DNA from: Thiocystis minor
GTDB taxonomy: Bacteria > Pseudomonadota > Gammaproteobacteria > Chromatiales > Chromatiaceae
Length of the DNA stretch: 64,000 nucleotides
Assembly: GCF_016653465.1 (NCBI RefSeq)
Contig: NZ_NHSQ01000090.1
Span: 62,001-126,000, forward strand
Direction of reading: 5' to 3'
Part shown: piece by piece, positions 54,281 through 62,527 of the stretch
Layout: every line of letters starts with the position of its first letter
Numbering within the stretch: the stretch's first letter is position 1
Notes under the pieces: generated by a model
Seen by the model: only the letters and a program-made list of their open reading frames with translations
What the model was told of the DNA's origin: nothing
Database searches by the model: none
Program-made: the position numbers and the translations under genes

Positions 54281-55108
54281 ATGCGCGATCGTGAGTTTTC
54301 GTTTACCGACCGGGATTTCGAGCGGATTCGGGGCCTGATCTATGAGCATGCCGGGATTTCGCTGAATTCCGGCAAGGCCGATATGGTGTATAGCCGGATC
54401 GCACGGCGGCTGCGGGCGACCGGTTTGCACTCCTTCGAGGACTATCTGGACTATCTGGATCGCGAACCCGACGAGTGGCCGCATTTCACCAATTCGCTGA
54501 CGACGAATCTGACCTCTTTTTTTCGGGAGTCGCATCATTTTCCGGTATTGGCGGAACAGGTCATCGCGGCGCGGCGCCAGGGGCGCGACCCCATTCTGCT
54601 CTGGTCCTCGGCCTGTTCGACCGGCGAGGAGCCCTACTCGATGGCCATGACGGTCATCGATGCGCTGGGCACCTGGACGCCGCCGGTCAAAATCCTGGCG
54701 ACCGATCTGGATACCAACGTCGTGCGGCAGGCCGCCGAGGGCGTCTATCCGATGGAGCGCGTGGAAAAACTGCCGGAACGGGATCTGAAACGGTTTTTCC
54801 TGCGCGGCAAGGGATCCCAGGAAGGGATGGCGCGGATTCGTCCGGAGGTGCGCGCGCTGGTCCGTTTCCATCCGCTCAATCTGTTGAGCGACCAGTGGCC
54901 CATCAAGGGGCCATTCGATGCCATCTTTTGCCGCAATGTCTTGATCTATTTCGATAAGCCCACGCAATACAGACTTCTGGCAAGATTCCATCCCTTGCTG
55001 CGCCCGGACGGTCGGCTCTTCGTGGGCCATTCCGAGAGTCTGACCCATGTCGCGAAGCTCTTTCGGCTACAGGGAAAGACCGTTTACTCCCCCCTGGCGA
55101 ACACCTGA
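54281..55108 (+). CDS. cheR: Chemoreceptor methyltransferase CheR
   Basis: CheR methylates receptor glutamates with S-adenosylmethionine. From ATG 54281 the protein has 275 residues: an N-terminal helical domain (FSFTDRDFERIRGLIYEHAGISL) and a methyltransferase domain with SSACSTGEEPYSMAM and FDAIFCRNVLIYFD. The frame is open back to 54176 with another ATG at 54194, but the extra sequence is Arg/Pro-rich and not family-like. The beta-subdomain that binds receptor pentapeptides is present by length. Confidence 0.93.
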   Translation: MRDREFSFTDRDFERIRGLIYEHAGISLNSGKADMVYSRIARRLRATGLHSFEDYLDYLDREPDEWPHFTNSLTTNLTSFFRESHHFPVLAEQVIAARRQGRDPILLWSSACSTGEEPYSMAMTVIDALGTWTPPVKILATDLDTNVVRQAAEGVYPMERVEKLPERDLKRFFLRGKGSQEGMARIRPEVRALVRFHPLNLLSDQWPIKGPFDAIFCRNVLIYFDKPTQYRLLARFHPLLRPDGRLFVGHSESLTHVAKLFRLQGKTVYSPLANT

Positions 55109-55120
55109 GGCAGGTCTGAG

Positions 55121-55732
55121 ATGGCACATCAATTCGAGGAAGTGCTGGCGCCCAATGTCTATTTCGACCGCCATTTCAGCATGGATGCGGTCAAGATATT
55201 GCCTGGCGAATACTATGTTTCCACGCGCGAACTGCTCATGGTGACCGTGCTGGGTTCCTGCGTCGCCGCCTGCGTGCGCGATCGCGTCAGCGGGATCGGC
55301 GGGATCAACCATTTCATGCTGCCCGATGACCGGCGCGACGAAGACAGCCGCTTTGGTCGCTCCATGCGCTACGGCGACTATGCGATGGAGATTCTCATCA
55401 ATCAGCTGCTCAAGATGGGCGCACGGCGTTCCAATCTGGAGGCCAAGGTGTTTGGCGGGGGCAATGTGTTGCCCGGCTTCAAGAATCATGTGGTCGGAGA
55501 ACGCAACGCGCGCTTCGTGCTAGATTATCTGGCCACCGAGGCGATCCCGGTGGTGGCGAAGGATCTGTTGGGCAGTCACCCGCGGAAAGTGTATTTCTTT
55601 CACGCCAGCGGGCGGGTGCTGGTGAAGAAGCTACGCAGCATGCACAACGACACCATCATCGAACGCGAACTCAATTATAGCGAAACCCTCCGCCAGTCCA
55701 GGGTCGAGGGTGACGTGGAGCTGTTTTCTTAA
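55121..55732 (+). CDS. cheD: Chemoreceptor glutamine deamidase CheD
   Basis: CheD deamidates glutamines in chemoreceptors. The 203-residue protein has the catalytic cysteine C47 in VLGSCVAACVRD and histidine H64 in GINHFMLP, with the glycine-rich KVFGGGNVLPG later. The C-terminus ends RVEGDVELFS, very similar to the end of the next gene product. It follows cheR by 12 bases. Confidence 0.94.
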   Translation: MAHQFEEVLAPNVYFDRHFSMDAVKILPGEYYVSTRELLMVTVLGSCVAACVRDRVSGIGGINHFMLPDDRRDEDSRFGRSMRYGDYAMEILINQLLKMGARRSNLEAKVFGGGNVLPGFKNHVVGERNARFVLDYLATEAIPVVAKDLLGSHPRKVYFFHASGRVLVKKLRSMHNDTIIERELNYSETLRQSRVEGDVELFS

Positions 55733-55810
55733 ACCAAGGCCGTTGTGTCGTTCGCGGCTGTCGCTGCATCCGCTCGCTGCATCCGCCCGGCTCGATCAGG
55801 AGACGATTGA

Positions 55811-57004
55811 ATGGACAAATTGATTGCCTACTGGCCACCGCTGTTGCTCGGCGTTCTGGTTCTGCTGCAAACGCTGCTGCTGCCGGACGTCCTGCCGGCC
55901 TGGGCCGGGGTGTTGTTGCTGACTCTCGCCTGGTCGGTCGCGGTCGCGCAGCGGATGGCGAAACCGGCGGACGGGACGACTTCGGGAAATTCGTCGGGTG
56001 CCAATGCAAATCGTCAGGCCGAACTGGAGTTGTGGGATCTGGTGGTGGAAACCGATCGTCTGGTTGGCCCGCAGATGACCGAGTTGCGGGATCTGGTCAC
56101 CCAGGCGACCGATCTGGTCGGGCACGCCGCCAGCGATTTACAGAGCAGCTTCGAGGGGCTCTCCACTGAGTCCATGGCGCAACAGGAACTGGTGCTGCGA
56201 TTGGTCTCGCAGCATGGCCAGGGGGATGCCGACAAGACGACTCTGATCGATGTGAATGCCTTTCTGACGGCGAACAGCCAATTGCTTTCCGAAAACATCG
56301 ATCGCTTGATCAACATGGGCAAAAACAGCATTCAGATCGCCCACCAGATCGACGACCTCTCCGCGCAGATGAACGAGATCTTTGGCCGGCTCGAAAGCGC
56401 CAAGCGGATCGCGCGGCAGACCAATTTGCTGGCCCTCAACGCGGCGATCGAGGCGGCGCGGGCGGGCGAAGCCGGGCGCGGTTTTGCCGTGGTTGCCCAG
56501 GAGGTGCGCAAGCTCTCCCAGGACGCCGCCGAGTTCAACGATCAGATCCGTCATCAAGTCGAGCAGGCGCAACTGGTCTTTACCGAGACTCGCACGATTG
56601 TCGGTCGGATGGCCTCGCAGGATATGAGTTCCTCGATCATGGCCAAGGGCGCCATGGACGAGATGATCCATCAGGTGCAGGGGATCAACCGCATGGTAGC
56701 GGATGGTCTGCATGAATTAACCTTCGTAGTCAAGCGTGTGCAGGGTAACGTGGGCGCGGCGATCCGCCTGCTTCAATTCGAGGACATCGCCCGTCAGGTA
56801 CTGCTCCAGGCACAGATGCGCATCGATTTTCTGGATCGATTCGTGGCGGAGTTGCGGCTGATCCCCTTGGGTCAGGTGCGCTCGCCCGAGGATGTGGCGC
56901 AGGCCAAGATGCGTCTGGAGAATCTGCGGGAGCAACTGCTCGCGGCGGCCCATCGTCCGGTGACGCAGAAATCCATGCACGAAGGCGAAATCGAGCTTTT
57001 TTAG
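55811..57004 (+). CDS. Short methyl-accepting chemotaxis protein, two N-terminal helices
   Basis: A 397-residue receptor. Two close membrane helices at about 6-24 and 28-46 leave almost no periplasmic domain, so it must sense something inside the cell or in the membrane, or work through partners. The kinase-control tip is intact ([37 protein letters not shown]). The chain ends HEGEIELF. It sits between cheD and cheB in the operon, which suggests it belongs to this specific pathway. AGGAGA precedes ATG 55811. Confidence 0.88.
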   Translation: MDKLIAYWPPLLLGVLVLLQTLLLPDVLPAWAGVLLLTLAWSVAVAQRMAKPADGTTSGNSSGANANRQAELELWDLVVETDRLVGPQMTELRDLVTQATDLVGHAASDLQSSFEGLSTESMAQQELVLRLVSQHGQGDADKTTLIDVNAFLTANSQLLSENIDRLINMGKNSIQIAHQIDDLSAQMNEIFGRLESAKRIARQTNLLALNAAIEAARAGEAGRGFAVVAQEVRKLSQDAAEFNDQIRHQVEQAQLVFTETRTIVGRMASQDMSSSIMAKGAMDEMIHQVQGINRMVADGLHELTFVVKRVQGNVGAAIRLLQFEDIARQVLLQAQMRIDFLDRFVAELRLIPLGQVRSPEDVAQAKMRLENLREQLLAAAHRPVTQKSMHEGEIELF

Positions 57005-57061
57005 GCGATGTCCGGGCAAGCGCGACCGAATTTTTTCAACTCAGGCGTGACGAGGGTCGAT

Positions 57062-58135
57062 GTGGCTGAATCCATTCGTGTCTTGATCGTCGATGACTCG
57101 GCCCTGGTGCGCGGGATCCTGTCCGAGATTCTGGGCGCGGCCGCGGGCATCGAGGTGGTTGGCACGGCGGAGGATCCCTACGTCGCCCGCGACAGGATCA
57201 AGGCTCTCGATCCGGATGTCTTGACGCTCGACGTTGAAATGCCACGTATGGATGGTCTGACCTTTTTGCGCAATCTCATGCGGCTGCGGCCCATGCCGGT
57301 GGTCATGGTCTCCTCGCTCACGGCGCGCGGCGCCGAGGTCACGCTTCAGGCACTGGAACTGGGGGCGGTCGATTTTGTCCGCAAGCCCGAGTTGGATCGG
57401 GAACAGGGTTTACAGGACTATGCGGGCGAACTGATCGATAAGATTCGGATGGCCGCCAAGGTCAGGGTTCGCGCGCTGACGAACCAGACCGCGTCGGCTC
57501 CGATCTCCGCTTCGTCCGTGACAGAGCGGATTGCACGGCGCACGCTCCCGTCGTTTCGCGCCACGGATCGCGTCCTGGCCATCGGCGCCTCCACCGGGGG
57601 CACCGAGGCGATTAAGGAGGTGCTGCTGCGCCTGCCGCCGGAGACTCCTGGCGTCGTTATTGCCCAGCATATTCCGGCGGGGTTCAGCGCGGCCTTTGCC
57701 GAGCGCATGAACCGCCAGACGGGTCTGGTCGTCAAGGAGGCCGCGGACGGCGATCGCGTCATGACCGGACATGCCTATATCGCCCCCGGCAACCGGCACC
57801 TGCTGCTGGCGCGCGAGGGCGGCCGCTATGTCTGTCGGCTCGGCGACGGCGAACTGGTCAATCGTCACCGGCCGAGCGTGGATGTGCTCTTTCGTTCGGT
57901 GGCCCAGGCGGCGGGCACGCATGCCAGCGCGGCGATCCTCACGGGCATGGGCGCGGATGGCGCCCAGGGTTTGAAGGAACTGCACGATCTGGGCGTGCAT
58001 ACCATCGCCCAGGACGAGGCGAGCAGCGTGGTATGGGGCATGCCGGGAGAGGCGGTGAAACGCGGCGCGGCGACTGAAATCCTGCCGTTGGCGGACATCG
58101 CGAGCGCCCTGTATCGGGCGGCGACGGGGCGATGA
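57062..58135 (+). CDS. cheB: Chemotaxis protein-glutamate methylesterase CheB
   Basis: CheB removes receptor methyl groups. A receiver domain ([14 protein letters not shown], phospho-acceptor D57 in [12 protein letters not shown]) is joined to the methylesterase domain, with catalytic Ser in [10 protein letters not shown], His in VIAQHIPAG and Asp in [11 protein letters not shown] chose GTG 57062, with GAGGG close upstream and the receiver starting right after. An ATG at 57008 would add 18 residues. Confidence 0.94.
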   Translation: MAESIRVLIVDDSALVRGILSEILGAAAGIEVVGTAEDPYVARDRIKALDPDVLTLDVEMPRMDGLTFLRNLMRLRPMPVVMVSSLTARGAEVTLQALELGAVDFVRKPELDREQGLQDYAGELIDKIRMAAKVRVRALTNQTASAPISASSVTERIARRTLPSFRATDRVLAIGASTGGTEAIKEVLLRLPPETPGVVIAQHIPAGFSAAFAERMNRQTGLVVKEAADGDRVMTGHAYIAPGNRHLLLAREGGRYVCRLGDGELVNRHRPSVDVLFRSVAQAAGTHASAAILTGMGADGAQGLKELHDLGVHTIAQDEASSVVWGMPGEAVKRGAATEILPLADIASALYRAATGR

Positions 58136-58190
58136 CTAAGGCCACATTGGGCCAAATCAGACAATACGGAGAAAATCCGGGAGCTAAACC

Positions 58191-58496
58191 ATGAGTGTCA
58201 TTCGTCGAATCGATGAACAGAAGTCCCAGGTGACCATCGTGATCGATGGACGCTTCGATTTCGCGCAGCATAAGGCGTTCCGGGACGCCTACCGGGATAT
58301 CGACCCTAAATCCAAAACCTTCGTGGTCGATCTGTCCGGAACCTCCTATCTGGACAGCTCTGCGCTGGGGATGTTGCTGCTGTTGCGCGATTTCGCGGGG
58401 GGCGACGCGGGGCGGGTGGCGATCAGCGGTTGCGGCGAAGACGTGCGACGGGTGCTCAAGATCGCCAATTTCGAAAAACTGTTCAACCTGGATTGA
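58191..58496 (+). CDS. STAS anti-sigma factor antagonist, HsbA-like
   Basis: A 101-residue single STAS domain. The phosphorylatable serine region is GTSYLDSSALGMLLLLRD at about 50-67. Such proteins are switched by a serine kinase and a PP2C-type phosphatase, and when dephosphorylated they bind a partner such as an anti-sigma factor. In Pseudomonas, HsbA plays this role with HsbR for swarming and biofilm choice. The two genes that follow encode HsbR-like proteins. Confidence 0.88.
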   Translation: MSVIRRIDEQKSQVTIVIDGRFDFAQHKAFRDAYRDIDPKSKTFVVDLSGTSYLDSSALGMLLLLRDFAGGDAGRVAISGCGEDVRRVLKIANFEKLFNLD

Positions 58497-58506
58497 AGAT
58501 TCGAGC

Positions 58507-60252
58507 ATGACACTCCTGGAGTCTCCCGCGCCACCCTTGCATGAACTGTCGCCAGATCCTCAGTCCAGGACGGAGACCGGTGCTCGGGGATGCGCGCTCA
58601 TCGTGGACGATGACCCGACGAATCGCCGTCTCCTGAGCTTGATGCTGAAGCGCGAAGGCTTTCGCGCGGTGGAGGCCAGCGACGGCGCGCAAGCGCTGAC
58701 GATCTTTGAGACCGCGCGGCCGGATATCGTGTTCATGGACATCATGATGTCGGGCATGGACGGTTTCGAGGCCACGAAAAGAATCAAGACGATGTCCGGA
58801 ATGGATTTTATCCCGGTGATCATCTTGAGCGCCTTGAAGGACGAAGAGTCCCTGATGCGTTGCACTGAGGCCGGCGCGGACGATTTTCTGGCGAAACCCT
58901 TCAGCCTCCTGGTGCTCAAGGCCCGCATCCTCGCCATGGAGCGCGTGCGCGATCTGCAGCGCGCCATCGCCGCCAAGCAACTGGTGCTGTCCGAGTTACT
59001 GGAGCGGGAACGCGAGGAGCAGGAACTGGCCGAGCGGGTTTTGAGCCGCGCGGTTATGAATCGTAACGTCGCCATGGACCGGCTTGGTCTGGTCCAGCGT
59101 CCGGCCTCGGTCTTCAACGGCGATCTGGTGCTGACCCAGCATCTTCCGGATGGCGGATTGCGTTTGTTGGTGGGCGATTTCACCGGGCATGGACTGGCCG
59201 CGGCGATCGGCGCGCTGCCCGTGGCCGACGCCTTCCACGCCATGACCCGCAAGGGCGTCGACGATGCGCGCGTGCTCGCGGAAATCAATCAAAAGCTCTA
59301 TCAGATCCTCCCCCCCGACCGTTTTCTGGCGGCCTGCCTGATCTCGCTCTCGGGCAATGGCAGCGAACTGCGCTGGTGGAACGGCGGCATGCCCAGTGCC
59401 TGGCTGCGAGCCAGCGACGGCCTGCATGAACTGCCCTCCCACGCACTCCCGTTGGGCATCCTGCCAGAACTTCCCGCGCAGGAGGCGCCCAAGCGGATCC
59501 ATCTGGGTCAGGGCGATCGTCTGCTGCTGATGAGCGATGGGCTTCTGGAAGCGAGTAACGAGCGCGGACAAATGTTCGTCAATGCCGGATTTCAGGCGCT
59601 GTTGAACGCCTGGGAGTTCGCTCGGCCGCTGCTCCCGGCACTGATCGCCGCGCTCGATGCGCACAGCGCCGAGACCGAGCAGGCAGACGACATCGCGGTC
59701 GTGGAAATTCCCATGGATTGCGATCTGCTCGCTCCCCCGAAGCCGACCCTGGATTTCGTGCGCGACAGGAGTGGCTGGAGTTGGTCGCTGGAACTGGTGG
59801 ACGGACGCTTGGGCAGCCAGCCGTCGATCATGGCGGCACTGCGACCCATGGGCTTCCTCGATCAACTCGAAGCGCAGGCGGGCGCGCTGGAGATCATTCT
59901 GGCCGAGCTGTACTCCAATGCCCTGGAACATGGCGTTCTGAAACTCGATTCGTCATTGAAGTCCACCCCGGATGGTTTCGATGCCTATTACCGCCAGCGC
60001 GAGCAGCGCCTGGCGGCCGGTTGTCTCGGCCGCGTGACCCTGAGCCTGAGTTATGAACCTGGCGAAGATGGCGATTGCGTGCGGATCCAGGTCACGGATA
60101 GCGGCGACGGTTTCAGCGAGCGCGAGGTGTTCGAACTGGCGCCGGATCCCTTACGCCCCTGGGGACGCGGCATCGCCATGGTCAGGGATCTCTGCGAATC
60201 CGTGACTTATCGGGAGAATGGCTCTCGGGTTGAGGCGGTCTATCGATGGTAA
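58507..60252 (+). CDS. HsbR-like REC-PP2C phosphatase-HATPase protein (first)
   Basis: A 581-residue cytoplasmic protein with three parts. The receiver (phospho-acceptor D78 in VFMDIMMSGMDG) is at 28-150. A SpoIIE/PP2C phosphatase follows (LLVGDFTGHGLAAAIGA and QADDIAVVEIP hold metal-binding Asp residues). A GHKL serine-kinase domain ends the chain (LAELYSNALEHG, DSGDGF, PWGRGIAMV). It could both phosphorylate and dephosphorylate the STAS protein, as HsbR does for HsbA. ATG 58507 is 11 bases after the STAS stop. Confidence 0.9.
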   Translation: MTLLESPAPPLHELSPDPQSRTETGARGCALIVDDDPTNRRLLSLMLKREGFRAVEASDGAQALTIFETARPDIVFMDIMMSGMDGFEATKRIKTMSGMDFIPVIILSALKDEESLMRCTEAGADDFLAKPFSLLVLKARILAMERVRDLQRAIAAKQLVLSELLEREREEQELAERVLSRAVMNRNVAMDRLGLVQRPASVFNGDLVLTQHLPDGGLRLLVGDFTGHGLAAAIGALPVADAFHAMTRKGVDDARVLAEINQKLYQILPPDRFLAACLISLSGNGSELRWWNGGMPSAWLRASDGLHELPSHALPLGILPELPAQEAPKRIHLGQGDRLLLMSDGLLEASNERGQMFVNAGFQALLNAWEFARPLLPALIAALDAHSAETEQADDIAVVEIPMDCDLLAPPKPTLDFVRDRSGWSWSLELVDGRLGSQPSIMAALRPMGFLDQLEAQAGALEIILAELYSNALEHGVLKLDSSLKSTPDGFDAYYRQREQRLAAGCLGRVTLSLSYEPGEDGDCVRIQVTDSGDGFSEREVFELAPDPLRPWGRGIAMVRDLCESVTYRENGSRVEAVYRW

Positions 60253-60282
60253 TCGATCGGATTCTCTAGGAAAGGTCACGCT

Positions 60283-62046
60283 ATGTCGTCATCGGAACAG
60301 GCACGCGGCTTGTCAACGGAGCCCCGGTCGGCGCGGGCTGGCGGGCGTGGACTGGTCTTGGTCGTGGAAGACGATCCGGTCGACCGCTGGCTGTTGAGCC
60401 GCATGTTGCAGCAAGAAGGATTCACGACGCTGGAGGCCGGCAGCGGACCGGAGGCACTGAGCCTGTTCGAGAGCGAACGCCCCGATCTCGTCTTCATGGA
60501 TGCCGTGATGCCGCGGATGGACGGTTTCGAGACGACGCGCAGAATCAAGGCGATGGCTGGATTGGATTTCGTTCCGGTGATCTTCCAGACCGCCCTGCGG
60601 GATGAGGAGTCGCTGCTGCGCGGCATCCAGTCAGGAGCTGACGATGTCTTGATCAAACCCTTCAGTCTGGCCGTGCTGAGGGCGCGAATCCTGGCCATGG
60701 AACGGGTGCGCGACCTCCATCGCCGCATCGTTGCGGAAAATCGGCCTTTGGCCGAATTGCTGGAGCGGGAGCGTCAGGAACAGGCACTGGCCGAACGTGT
60801 CTTTAGCCGGGCGATCAAGAACCGCAACGTCGCCACCGATCAGCTTGGCCTGATGCAGCGTCCGGCCGCCATGTTCAGCGGCGATCTGGTGCTCACCCAG
60901 CATCTGCCCGATGGCGGATTGCGTGTCCTGGTGGGCGACTTCACCGGACATGGCCTGGCGGCGGCCATTGGCGCGCTGCCGGTGGTGGATGCCTTTCACG
61001 CCATGACCCGCAAGGGTGTCGAGGATCTGGACGTCCTCGCGGAAATCAATCGCAAACTCTATCAGCTCTTGCCGACCGAGCGCTTCATGGCGGCCTGTCT
61101 GATGTCCATTTCAGGCAGCGGCCAGGAACTGCGTTGGTGGAACGCCGGCATGCCGAGCGCCTGGTTACGCGGGCGGGACGCCCTGCACGAATTGGCGTCC
61201 CACGCACTGCCCCTGGGTATCCTGCCGGAGTTACCCGATGGAGAGACGCCTCATCGGATCGGACTGCGGCCCGGCGATGGCCTGCTGATCTTCAGCGATG
61301 GCCTGCTGGAGGCGAGAGACCGGACGGGGATTCCGTTCGGGCATTCCCGATTCAGACATCTGCTGGACGCTTGGCGGCATGCCCACGCGATCTTGCCGGA
61401 GTTGACCGTGGCACTGGATGCGCATTGTCTGGAGACCGAGCCGTCTGACGACATCGCGATTCTGGAGATCCCGCTGAACGCCCATCTGTTCGCGGTTCCA
61501 CGGATCGTCAATTCCCCATCGACGACAGGCGGCTGGACCTGGTCGCTGGAATTGCGGGACGCGCATCTGGGTGGTTTGCGCTCGGTGGAGTCGATGCTCC
61601 GTCCGCTGGGATTTCTGGACGGACTCGACGCCCATCTGGGGGCGCTGGAAACCATCGTGGCCGAGTTGTATTCCAATGCGCTGGAGCATGGCATTCTGCG
61701 ATTGCCCTCCTCCTTGAAGGCTACCCCGGATGGATTCGACGTGTATTACAGCCGACGGGCCGACTTGCTGGATGCCGGCTGCACGGGTTGGCTTGGCCTG
61801 GAAATCAGTCATGAGCCACTGGCGGCGGGAGGGCGTCTGAAGATCCGGTTTCGCGACAGTGGCGAGGGGTTCGATCAAACCGACTGGGTCGGCGCCGAAT
61901 CCAGCCCGGCCCGCCCCTGGGGGCGAGGCATCGCGCTGGTTCGGGAACTGTGCGAGTCCCTGACGTATCTGGAGGGCGGGCGGCAGGTCGAGGCCGTCTA
62001 TCGCTGGTCGTCGAATCTGCCGCAGCCCGCCATTCCTATTGAATGA
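60283..62046 (+). CDS. HsbR-like REC-PP2C phosphatase-HATPase protein (second)
   Basis: A 587-residue paralogue of the previous protein, with the same order. The receiver phospho-acceptor is D73 in VFMDAVMPRMDG. The phosphatase Asp residues are in VLVGDFTGHGLAAAIGA and PSDDIAILEIP. The GHKL boxes (VAELYSNALEHG, DSGEGF, PWGRGIALV) are intact. The two are similar throughout yet clearly diverged, an old tandem duplication with both copies apparently active. The 3' end overlaps the convergent fliL-like gene by 11 bases. Confidence 0.9.
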   Translation: MSSSEQARGLSTEPRSARAGGRGLVLVVEDDPVDRWLLSRMLQQEGFTTLEAGSGPEALSLFESERPDLVFMDAVMPRMDGFETTRRIKAMAGLDFVPVIFQTALRDEESLLRGIQSGADDVLIKPFSLAVLRARILAMERVRDLHRRIVAENRPLAELLERERQEQALAERVFSRAIKNRNVATDQLGLMQRPAAMFSGDLVLTQHLPDGGLRVLVGDFTGHGLAAAIGALPVVDAFHAMTRKGVEDLDVLAEINRKLYQLLPTERFMAACLMSISGSGQELRWWNAGMPSAWLRGRDALHELASHALPLGILPELPDGETPHRIGLRPGDGLLIFSDGLLEARDRTGIPFGHSRFRHLLDAWRHAHAILPELTVALDAHCLETEPSDDIAILEIPLNAHLFAVPRIVNSPSTTGGWTWSLELRDAHLGGLRSVESMLRPLGFLDGLDAHLGALETIVAELYSNALEHGILRLPSSLKATPDGFDVYYSRRADLLDAGCTGWLGLEISHEPLAAGGRLKIRFRDSGEGFDQTDWVGAESSPARPWGRGIALVRELCESLTYLEGGRQVEAVYRWSSNLPQPAIPIE

Positions 62047-62464
62047 TGAATCCGGTGAAATAGAGTTCTCTGATCGTGGGCGCGCCCGCTACCTCGGTCA
62101 GGGTCTCGCGCAGCTTTTCCAGTAATTCCGCGCGCAATTTATCACGGGCTTCCGTGGACATGATCTGATCGGCTTCGCGTCCGCCCAGCAAGGTGATCAG
62201 ACGGTTGCGGATCAGTGGCGTATGCAGCGTCACCCGTTCGGCGTCCTCGGCGGTGTCCAGGTAAAACTGGATATCGACCCGCAGATACTTGGTTCGGCGC
62301 TCGCTAGCCAGATTGACCACCAGCGAGGGTGCGAGCGCCAGATAACCCGGATAGGCGCCTGCCTTGTCGCCGCTCGCTGCGTGCTCGCTTGCCTGTCCGA
62401 GCGCGGGCGGCAAGCACAGCAGCAGGGTTAGAAAAGAAGCGGTCTTGATGTTGATGCGTTTCAT
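62036..62464 (-). CDS. FliL-like flagellar protein
   Basis: A 142-residue protein of the FliL family. The mature domain has LVVNLASERRTKYLRVDIQFYLDT, TPLIRNRLITLLGGREAD and a C-terminal helix-strand ending in REVYFT-like RELYFTGFIIQ. FliL supports stator function in flagella. The N-terminus (INIKTASFLTLLLCLPPALGQA) reads as a cleavable signal peptide and not a membrane anchor. No flagellar operon is adjacent, so it is an orphan copy and may have a different role. Confidence 0.8.
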   Translation of the reverse strand: MKRINIKTASFLTLLLCLPPALGQASEHAASGDKAGAYPGYLALAPSLVVNLASERRTKYLRVDIQFYLDTAEDAERVTLHTPLIRNRLITLLGGREADQIMSTEARDKLRAELLEKLRETLTEVAGAPTIRELYFTGFIIQ

Positions 62465-62527
62465 GCTGGTCAGTCCTTCTGGTTGAAAGCGTGGCGTTAG
62501 TGTCGTAACGCCCGCGCATGGTCGGAA

